Source: Pseudomonas fluorescens
GTDB taxonomy: Bacteria; Pseudomonadota; Gammaproteobacteria; Pseudomonadales; Pseudomonadaceae
Direction: 5' to 3'
Assembly: GCF_902497875.1 (NCBI RefSeq)
Contig: NZ_CABVHY010000018.1
Span: 62,001 to 126,000 of the forward strand
DNA length: 64,000 nucleotides
The translations under genes and the position numbers were made by a program. Under the pieces are notes generated by a model. It worked only from the letters and a program-made list of their open reading frames with translations, made no database searches and was not told the origin of the DNA. Numbering within the stretch: the first letter of the stretch is position 1; the number at the start of each line of letters is the position of its first letter. Below, in pieces: positions 58,338-64,000 of this stretch.

Positions 58338-59717
58338 TTAGTGTTTTTTGCGATGAATTCGCCAACCCAGTAACGCCAATGCAAGCAATCCCAGCAAGCC
58401 GCCGATCAGCCAACTCAGCTGATCGTAAGTGAGCAAGGGCTTCTCGATCCGCAGGTAGCCGGGCTGGTCGAGCAACTGGCGCATGGCCTGGTTCGCTTGC
58501 TTGAGACTGACCGCTTGCAGGCGCTTGGCCGGATCGGCAAAACGTCCATTGTCATAATCGCCGAGGGCGCTCCAGTAGTAATCCGCCGACGCGCTATTAC
58601 CTTGCACGGCCCATGCCTGACGGGCGACAGCGGCCTGTTGCAGGCGGGTAAAGGTCGCGGGATCGAGTCCGTCCTTGAGCAGCCTGGCCTTCATCTCATC
58701 GAGCACCTGCTCGGCCTGCGGCAGATCATCACGCTCAAGGTCAGCGTTCAGGCTGAGAAAACCGACGCCGCCAAACACCTGGCGCTCGCTCCAGGGGCCG
58801 TAGGACAGCCCATGGGCAAGGCGCAATTGGCGATACAGCGCCCAGTCCAGATAGTCCTTGAGCAAGTCGAAGGTTTCGTCGTGCTGCTTATCCATGACCG
58901 GCTCGGGAAACAGCCAGTGCAGCTTGGCACCCTCACCGAGCCAGCCGTGGATCAGGTTGCGTTTGAGTTCAGCGCGGGTCTTGATTTCCGGCAGTGGCGG
59001 ATGCTTGCTGGGCTCCACCGGTTCCAGCTGACCATAGGTGCGCTCCAGATACGCGGGCAACAGGCGCTCGAGGTCGCCGACAATGACCAGCGTCATGTTG
59101 TTGGGTGCGTACCAGTCTTTGCGTACCTGCTCCAGTTGGTCTTGGGTCAAGCGGTCGACCTCGGCCCGTTCGGGGCATTTCAGACCGAGTTCCACCGCCA
59201 GCTGATTGCTGGCCTTATGGCCGAGGTCCTGACTATCCAGCCAACGCTGCAAGTGGGTGTAGTGACCGCCGTCCTCGCGCTGGACCACTTGCTTGGCGGC
59301 ATGGATAGCGGCTTCGTCGATCCGGGTGTGGGTCAGCAGCGCGAGCAATAGATCGAGGACTTTGCGCTGGTTCTTTGCCGGAGCTTCGATGACGAACGTA
59401 GTGTCGGCGTTACTGGTGAACGCATTCCACTCGCCACCCAGTGCCTGCATGCGTTCTTCCAGCCCGCCTTCGCCGCTGGCGTCGGTGCCGCTGAATAGCA
59501 GATGTTCGAGCAGGTGCGGCAGTTCCTTGTCGGCGCAGCTGAAATCATCCAGACCGACCCCGACCACCAGACGGATCGACACATGGCCGCGTTCACCGCC
59601 GGGTTTGAGCAGCACCTGAAGACCGTTGGGCAGCATGTAGCCTTCAACCTGGAAGCGATCCAGGGCAAACGAAGGGGTTGAGCCGAGCAACAGCAAAGCC
59701 AACAGCAGACAACGCAT
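58338..59717 (-). CDS. M16 family metallopeptidase
   Basis: A 459-aa precursor with a signal peptide (LLLALLLLGSTPSFA), the inverted zinc motif HLLEH at residues 68-72 in ELPHLLEHLLFSGT, and a downstream Glu in IDEAAIHAAKQVVQRE as third ligand. A membrane helix near the C-terminus (LIGGLLGLLALALLGW) is followed by RIHRKKH, so the enzyme is anchored in the inner membrane and faces the periplasm. It should degrade small peptides; specific substrate unknown. The stop codon abuts the 58302 palindrome. Confidence 0.9.
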   Translation of the reverse strand: MRCLLLALLLLGSTPSFALDRFQVEGYMLPNGLQVLLKPGGERGHVSIRLVVGVGLDDFSCADKELPHLLEHLLFSGTDASGEGGLEERMQALGGEWNAFTSNADTTFVIEAPAKNQRKVLDLLLALLTHTRIDEAAIHAAKQVVQREDGGHYTHLQRWLDSQDLGHKASNQLAVELGLKCPERAEVDRLTQDQLEQVRKDWYAPNNMTLVIVGDLERLLPAYLERTYGQLEPVEPSKHPPLPEIKTRAELKRNLIHGWLGEGAKLHWLFPEPVMDKQHDETFDLLKDYLDWALYRQLRLAHGLSYGPWSERQVFGGVGFLSLNADLERDDLPQAEQVLDEMKARLLKDGLDPATFTRLQQAAVARQAWAVQGNSASADYYWSALGDYDNGRFADPAKRLQAVSLKQANQAMRQLLDQPGYLRIEKPLLTYDQLSWLIGGLLGLLALALLGWRIHRKKH

Positions 59718-59800
59718 AAAGAGCTTCCAGGCGGAGAATTAAAGATCCATGTCGTCAGCCAGGCCGCGAATGATATTCAGCCGGGATCAATGCTTACTGA

Positions 59801-59816
59801 CTGGCGCCAACGCCAG
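59801..59816 (-). terminator. Small hairpin after the Na/Pi transporter gene
   Basis: CTGGCG-ccaa-CGCCAG lies five bases past the stop codon at 59821. The stem is only 6 bp and no U tract follows, so this is a weak call. Confidence 0.35.
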
Positions 59817-59820
59817 ACGT

Positions 59821-61479
59821 TCAAGGCGAATGGGTGATGTCCGCCATATCGTCCAGCACCAGTGCCCCGGTGTCGGAGGTTTCCAACACTACGTAAGCAC
59901 TGCTGCAGAACAGTGAATTCAAGCGCTTCATATCGGCAATCAACTCCAGATGCAGGGAACTGGTCTCGATACTTTGCACGATCTTGCGTTGCAGGCGGCT
60001 GACATGGGCATGGGCCAGGCGCCGTTCCTGAGCGCGGAAGCGGCGTTTTTCCCGCAGCAATTGCCGGGCGCTTTCCTTGTCGGCGCTGAGGAATACCGAC
60101 AGGCCCAGGCGCAAGTTGACGATCAGTTGGCTGTGCAAGTCCGCCAGTTCCTCCAGGCCGACGTCGGAGAAGGAGCGACGCTGAGAGGTTTTCTGCTGCT
60201 GAACCTTGCGCAACATGCGTTCGATCAGGTCGCTGGCGAGTTTGAGGTTGATTGCCAGCTCGATGATTTCCGCCCAGCGCCGGCTGTCCTGCTCGCTCAG
60301 GTCCTCGCGGGGCATCTGCGCCAGATAGAGCTTGATCGCACTGTAGAGCGCCTCGACATCGTCACTCAAGCGCCGCACCTCCTGGGTGACGGCGGTTTGT
60401 TTGCCTCGCAGTACATCGAGCATCGCTTCGAGCATATTGTCGATCAGGTCGCCAATGCGCAGGGTTTCCCGCACCGCGTTGGCCAGCGCCAGGCTTGGGG
60501 TCACCAGTGCGGTCAGGTCCAGATGGCGCGGCCGAGCCAGGCCGTTGGTCTCCGGGCGCTCCGGCAGCAGCCAGGCGCAGAGCCGCGCCATCGGCCCGAC
60601 GCTGGGCAGCAGCAACAGGCAACGGACGGTGTTGTAGAGCAGATGAAAACCGATCACCAGGCCTTGCGGACCGTAGTCGAGGGTGTCCATCCAATGCACC
60701 AGTGGATCGAGCACCGGGATGATCAGTAACAGGCCGATCAGTTTGTACAGCAGGCTACCCAGCGCCACTTGCCGGCCGGCGGCGTTCTGCATGCTGGTGC
60801 TGAGGAAGGCCAATACCCCGCTGCCAATGTTGGCCCCGATCACCAGGCCGATGGCCACCGGCAGGCTGATGACCCCGGCGCTGGCCAGCGTCGCCGTGAG
60901 CAGGACGGCTGCCAGGCTGGAATAGGAAATCATCGCGAACAGCGCGCCGACCAGGGCATCGAGCAGGATATCCCCGGTCAGGGAAGCAAATACCACCTTC
61001 ACGCCTTGCGCCTGGGTGATCGGTGCCGCGGCTTCGACGATGAGCTGCAGGGCGAGGATGATCAGCCCCAGACCGATGCCGACTCGACCTAATTGCCCGG
61101 CACGGGTCTGCTTGCGCGAAAGAAAGAAAATCACCCCGAGGAAAATCAACAGCGGCGATAGCCAGGACAGGTCGAGGGTCAGTACCCGGGCCATCAGCGC
61201 GGTACCGACGTCGGCGCCGAGCATGGTTGCCAGGGCTGGCGTCAGCGCCATCAAGCCCTGGCCAACGAACGAGGTGACCAGCATCGCGGTGGCGTTGCTG
61301 CTCTGGACCATGGCGGTCACCAGAATCCCGGCGATAAACGCCAGCGGGCGCTTGGACATGTTCTGGCCAATCAAGTGGCGCAGATTCGAGCCGTAGACCC
61401 GCAAGATGCCGGTTCGGACGATGTGCGTGCCCCAAATCAACAAGGCCACGGCAGAGAGCAGATTGAGCAGGGTCAGCAT
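59821..61479 (-). CDS. Na/Pi-cotransporter II-like protein with PhoU-like domain
   Basis: A 552-aa protein. The first 310 residues are hydrophobic and hold the two QSS-type repeats of the family: AMVQSSNATAMLVTSFVGQG and ISYSSLAAVLLTATLASAGV, with GADVGTALMARVL and GANIGSGVLAFLSTS. The C-terminal 230 residues are helical and PhoU-like (LIERMLRKVQQQKTSQRRSF, REKRRFRAQERRLAHAHVSR). Probably imports phosphate with sodium or exports it. ATG at 61479 has AGGGGGC before it; the earlier frame start at 61518 does not. Confidence 0.88.
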   Translation of the reverse strand: MLTLLNLLSAVALLIWGTHIVRTGILRVYGSNLRHLIGQNMSKRPLAFIAGILVTAMVQSSNATAMLVTSFVGQGLMALTPALATMLGADVGTALMARVLTLDLSWLSPLLIFLGVIFFLSRKQTRAGQLGRVGIGLGLIILALQLIVEAAAPITQAQGVKVVFASLTGDILLDALVGALFAMISYSSLAAVLLTATLASAGVISLPVAIGLVIGANIGSGVLAFLSTSMQNAAGRQVALGSLLYKLIGLLLIIPVLDPLVHWMDTLDYGPQGLVIGFHLLYNTVRCLLLLPSVGPMARLCAWLLPERPETNGLARPRHLDLTALVTPSLALANAVRETLRIGDLIDNMLEAMLDVLRGKQTAVTQEVRRLSDDVEALYSAIKLYLAQMPREDLSEQDSRRWAEIIELAINLKLASDLIERMLRKVQQQKTSQRRSFSDVGLEELADLHSQLIVNLRLGLSVFLSADKESARQLLREKRRFRAQERRLAHAHVSRLQRKIVQSIETSSLHLELIADMKRLNSLFCSSAYVVLETSDTGALVLDDMADITHSP

Positions 61480-61664
61480 ACAGGGCCCCCTGGGATGAAA
61501 AGCGCCCCATAGGGGCAAGCGACGCTCTAAGTTCTGTACTTAAGCTTTAGTTGGCTAACGGTCTGGGCGCCAGCATCGCATAGCTAAAGCGTCGATTGAA
61601 ACAAAACCGTCATGAAATCAGCTTCTCTTGCGACCTTCTTTCGCGACACTGCAGACGTGAAAAA

Positions 61665-61680
61665 GGGGCTCGAAAGCCCC
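61665..61680 (-). terminator. Rho-independent terminator after the TerC gene
   Basis: GGGGCT-TTCG-AGCCCC on the minus strand followed by TTTTT. It lies 24 bases past the TerC stop. Confidence 0.9.
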
Positions 61681-61703
61681 TTCTTCATCAGCGTCGCCTC
61701 GGA

Positions 61704-62471
61704 TTATTGATTCGGGACGTCTTTACGCAGTTTCACTGGATCTGGTTGCTTGCGCTTTTTCGCCATCGCGGTGCGCAGCTTGATGTTGATCGCTTCCACT
61801 CCCAGCGAGAATGCCATGGCGAAGTAGACGTAGCCTTTTGGCAGATGCACTTCGAAGGCTTCGGCGATCAATACGGTACCGACCAGCAACAGGAACGCCA
61901 GCGCGAGCATTTTCAGTGACGGGTGCTTGTCGATGAAATCGCTGATGGTGCCTGCAGCCATCATCATCACCAGCACCGCGACAACGATCGCCGCGACCAT
62001 GACCGGCACATGGGACACCATGCCGACCGCGGTGATCACCGAGTCCAGGGAGAAGACGATGTCGATGATCGCGATCTGGATGATGGTGTAAAGGAAGTTA
62101 CCGCCCTTGCCCGTCGGCTCGTCGAGGGTTTCATCTTCGCCTTCGAGCGCGTGATACATCTCTTGCGAGCTTTTCCAGAGCAGGAACAGGCCGCCGAAGA
62201 ACAGGATCAGGTCACGTCCGGAAATACCCTGGCCGGCGACCGTGAACAGATCGGCGGTCAGACGCATGACCCAGGTGATCGACAGCAACAACAGGATCCG
62301 GGTGATCATCGCCAGCGCCAGGCCGAAGATCCGCGTGCGGGCCTGCATATGCTTGGGCATACGACTGACCAGGATCGAGATCATGATGATGTTGTCGATG
62401 CCCAGGACGATCTCCAGGGCAGTCAGCGTAAAGAAGGCAACCCAGATTTCCGGGTTGGTCAGCCATTCCAT
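61704..62471 (-). CDS. TerC-family integral membrane protein
   Basis: A 255-aa protein with about seven membrane helices. The two conserved acidic motifs are ALEIVLGIDNIIMISILV and IIDIVFSLDSVITAVGMV, whose aspartates are thought to bind metal in TerC/Alx proteins; members export manganese or load metals to secreted enzymes. A charged cytoplasmic loop (HALEGEDETLDEPTG) and a basic C-terminus follow. The 83-base gap to the upstream gene is too short for the manganese riboswitch that precedes many TerC genes. Ends at a strong terminator. Confidence 0.9.
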   Translation of the reverse strand: MEWLTNPEIWVAFFTLTALEIVLGIDNIIMISILVSRMPKHMQARTRIFGLALAMITRILLLLSITWVMRLTADLFTVAGQGISGRDLILFFGGLFLLWKSSQEMYHALEGEDETLDEPTGKGGNFLYTIIQIAIIDIVFSLDSVITAVGMVSHVPVMVAAIVVAVLVMMMAAGTISDFIDKHPSLKMLALAFLLLVGTVLIAEAFEVHLPKGYVYFAMAFSLGVEAINIKLRTAMAKKRKQPDPVKLRKDVPNQ

Positions 62472-62503
62472 GTGTATTCCTTTGAGCGAGTGTTGAACCG
62501 CAC

Positions 62504-62536
62504 CGGGTCAGACTTCAAAGTCGAAGTTTAGACCCG
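62504..62536. repeat. Interrupted inverted repeat after the CitMHS gene
   Basis: CGGGTC-ag-ACTTC pairs with GAAGT-tta-GACCCG, giving 6 and 5 bp with small internal loops. It lies between the CitMHS stop and the TerC start and may end or attenuate transcription. Confidence 0.5.
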
Positions 62537-62554
62537 TCGTGGTGAGACTTGAGC

Positions 62555-63862
62555 TTATAGAGTGCTGAATAGCGGAAAAATCCCCAACAGCAAAGCGGCG
62601 AACATTATGCACAGGCAAACCAGTACTGCCCACTTCAAGGTGAAACGCTGGTGATCACCGAAGTCGATCCCGGCCAGTGCCACCAGCAAATAGGTCGACG
62701 GCACCAGTGGGCTCAGCAAGTGGACGGGCTGACCGACGATCGAGGCACGGGCCATTTCCACGGCGGTGATGCCGTAGTGGCTGGCGGCTTCGGCGAGAAC
62801 CGGTAACACGCCGTAATAAAAAGCATCGTTGGACATGAAAAAGGTGAACGGCATGCTCACCAGTGCCGTGATCACCGCCAGGTACGGGCCGAGCGCATCC
62901 GGAATCACCGCCAGCAGGCTTTTCGACATCGCATCGACCATGCCGGTTCCGGACAGGATACCGGTGAAGATACCGGCGGCGAAAATCAGCCCGACCACCG
63001 CCAGCACGCTGCCGGCGTGGGCCGCAACCCGATCTTTCTGCTGTTGCAGGCAGGGGTAGTTGACGATCATGGCGATACTGAAGGCCACCATGAACAATAC
63101 GGGCAGTGGCAACAGGCCCGCGACCAGGGTGCCCATCAGCGCCAGGGTCAGACCGCCGTTGAACCAGATCAGCTTCGGACGACGGGCATCCGGGAACTGC
63201 GAAACGCTGATTTCGCTGTGGTCGATTTCGTCGCCTGTCAGGTGCAACTCACCCAGGCGAGCGCGTTCGCGCTTACCGTACATATAAGCAATCGCCAGGA
63301 TCGCTGCCACACCGGCAAGCATGGCCGGGATCATCGGCACAAAAATATCCGACGGGTCGATATGCAGGGCACTGGCTGCACGAGCGGTCGGGCCGCCCCA
63401 GGGGGTCATGTTCATCACGCCACCGGCGAGGATGATCAAGCCGGCCATGATCCGCGGGCTCATGCCGATACGGCTGTAGAGCGGCAGCATGGCGGCCACG
63501 CAGATCATGTAGGTGGTGGCGCCGTCACCGTCCATGGACACAATCAGCGCCAGCACCGCGGTACCGACCGAGATCTTCAGCGGGTCGCCCTTGACCAGTT
63601 TGAGGATCTTGCGCACCGCCGGGTCGAACAGCCCGGAGTCGATCATCAAGGCGAAATAGAGAATGGCGAACATCAGCATCACCCCGGTCGGGGCAAGCTT
63701 GGTGATGCCCTCGAGCATCATCGGGCCGATTTTCGGCGCGAAACCACCGAACAAGGCAAACAGGATCGGAATGATGATCAAGGCGATCAGCGCGGACAGG
63801 CGCTTGGTCATGATCAGGAACATGAACGTGAGGACCATGGCAAAGCCAAGGAAAGTCAGCAT
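62555..63862 (-). CDS. CitMHS-family citrate-metal:H+ symporter
   Basis: A 435-aa inner-membrane protein with about 12 helices, starting MLTFLGFAMVLTFMFLIMTK. It contains ALIVSMDGDGATTYMICVAA, MNMTPWGGPTARAASAL and FTFFMSNDAFYYGVLPVLAE, signature blocks of the citrate-Mg2+:H+/citrate-Ca2+:H+ symporter family. Likely imports citrate complexed with a divalent metal; which metal cannot be told. The ATG at 63862 follows GGAGTATTCC. It reads toward TerC, 83 bases away. Confidence 0.9.
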   Translation of the reverse strand: MLTFLGFAMVLTFMFLIMTKRLSALIALIIIPILFALFGGFAPKIGPMMLEGITKLAPTGVMLMFAILYFALMIDSGLFDPAVRKILKLVKGDPLKISVGTAVLALIVSMDGDGATTYMICVAAMLPLYSRIGMSPRIMAGLIILAGGVMNMTPWGGPTARAASALHIDPSDIFVPMIPAMLAGVAAILAIAYMYGKRERARLGELHLTGDEIDHSEISVSQFPDARRPKLIWFNGGLTLALMGTLVAGLLPLPVLFMVAFSIAMIVNYPCLQQQKDRVAAHAGSVLAVVGLIFAAGIFTGILSGTGMVDAMSKSLLAVIPDALGPYLAVITALVSMPFTFFMSNDAFYYGVLPVLAEAASHYGITAVEMARASIVGQPVHLLSPLVPSTYLLVALAGIDFGDHQRFTLKWAVLVCLCIMFAALLLGIFPLFSTL

Positions 63863-64000
63863 AGGAATACTCCAGACGTAGCGCGGCTAGGGAATGGCGA
63901 ACCGGACAGGTCAGCGCAGAACGGCAAGCACGAGGCGTATGGGGGGAGTCGAGGCGGACAGGCGGATAGCAGCAAACATCAGAATCACCATTGTTGTTGT
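63863..64000. other. Region upstream of the CitMHS gene, to window end
   Basis: No gene or clear repeat is seen. The CitMHS promoter is expected here on the minus strand. Confidence 0.4.

Noticed and set aside
62472..62554. Manganese riboswitch (yybP-ykoY) expected before some TerC genes
   Set aside because: The gap is only 83 bases and shows just one interrupted inverted repeat; no riboswitch core.

Overview
The window reads as a chromosomal segment of a Pseudomonas species, most likely of the fluorescens group. The evidence is gene order rather than one marker. The blocks gltP / UPF0391 / algB-kinB / ampDh2 / dgcH / dsbA / cytochrome c4 / engB / polA / thrB, the block beta-carbonic anhydrase / SulP / coxBA-ctaG-coxC / SURF1 / ctaA / cyoE / sco, and metNIQ with znuBC-zur-znuA all match the order I remember from P. 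aeruginosa PAO1. The abundant palindromes (GTAGGAGCTGCCG type, GTGGGAGCGGGCTTGCCCGCG type, GGCGAGGGAGC type) are typical fluorescens-group REP elements. Nearly everything looks like core genome. No rRNA, tRNA, CRISPR array, prophage or intact insertion sequence was seen.

Layout. 1-3.7 kb: 3' part of an aminopeptidase-like lipoprotein, an SpmA/SpmB-like membrane protein and the GltP symporter. 4.4-8.7 kb: three small proteins, then the AlgB/KinB two-component system. 8.7-14.3 kb: an EAL-domain phosphodiesterase, the AmpDh2 amidase, a DgcH-like diguanylate cyclase and an EEP-family hydrolase. 14.3-20 kb: DsbA, two c-type cytochromes, EngB, a strong ErsA small-RNA candidate and DNA polymerase I. 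20-28.5 kb: DUF2782 protein, homoserine kinase, HAD phosphatase, gamma-carbonic-anhydrase-like protein, oligopeptidase A with a YheV-like protein and a second, diverged oligopeptidase, a TpbA-like phosphatase and a small protein with an EF-hand-like loop. 28.7-33.2 kb: an SOS-box-preceded radical SAM gene, a beta-carbonic anhydrase with a SulP transporter, and a hypothetical gene. 33.6-42.1 kb: the aa3 cytochrome c oxidase structural, heme A and copper assembly genes. 42.1-44.8 kb: the one clearly accessory stretch, an orphan RHS gene and an 89-aa gene with a structured leader, bounded by a 96-bp duplication of the end of sco and two near-identical REPINs. 44.8-53.6 kb: MetNIQ, catalase HPII, a lipoprotein, and ZnuABC with Zur. 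53.6-57.2 kb: an MCE-type lipid ABC transporter. 57.2-63.9 kb: a DUF5924/DUF2914-like membrane protein, an M16 peptidase, a Na/Pi-type transporter, a TerC protein and a CitMHS transporter.

How the parts relate. AlgB/KinB and an AlgU-type promoter on the ErsA candidate point to envelope-stress control. The EAL and GGDEF proteins and the TpbA-like phosphatase bear on c-di-GMP and biofilm. DsbA, the two cytochromes and the cox cluster serve periplasmic redox chemistry and respiration. The znu genes are divergently transcribed around a Zur-box-like site. The items most worth a second look are the ErsA candidate, the duplicated sco end around the RHS cassette, the structured leader before the 89-aa gene, the LexA box before the radical SAM gene, and the diverged oligopeptidase paralogue.
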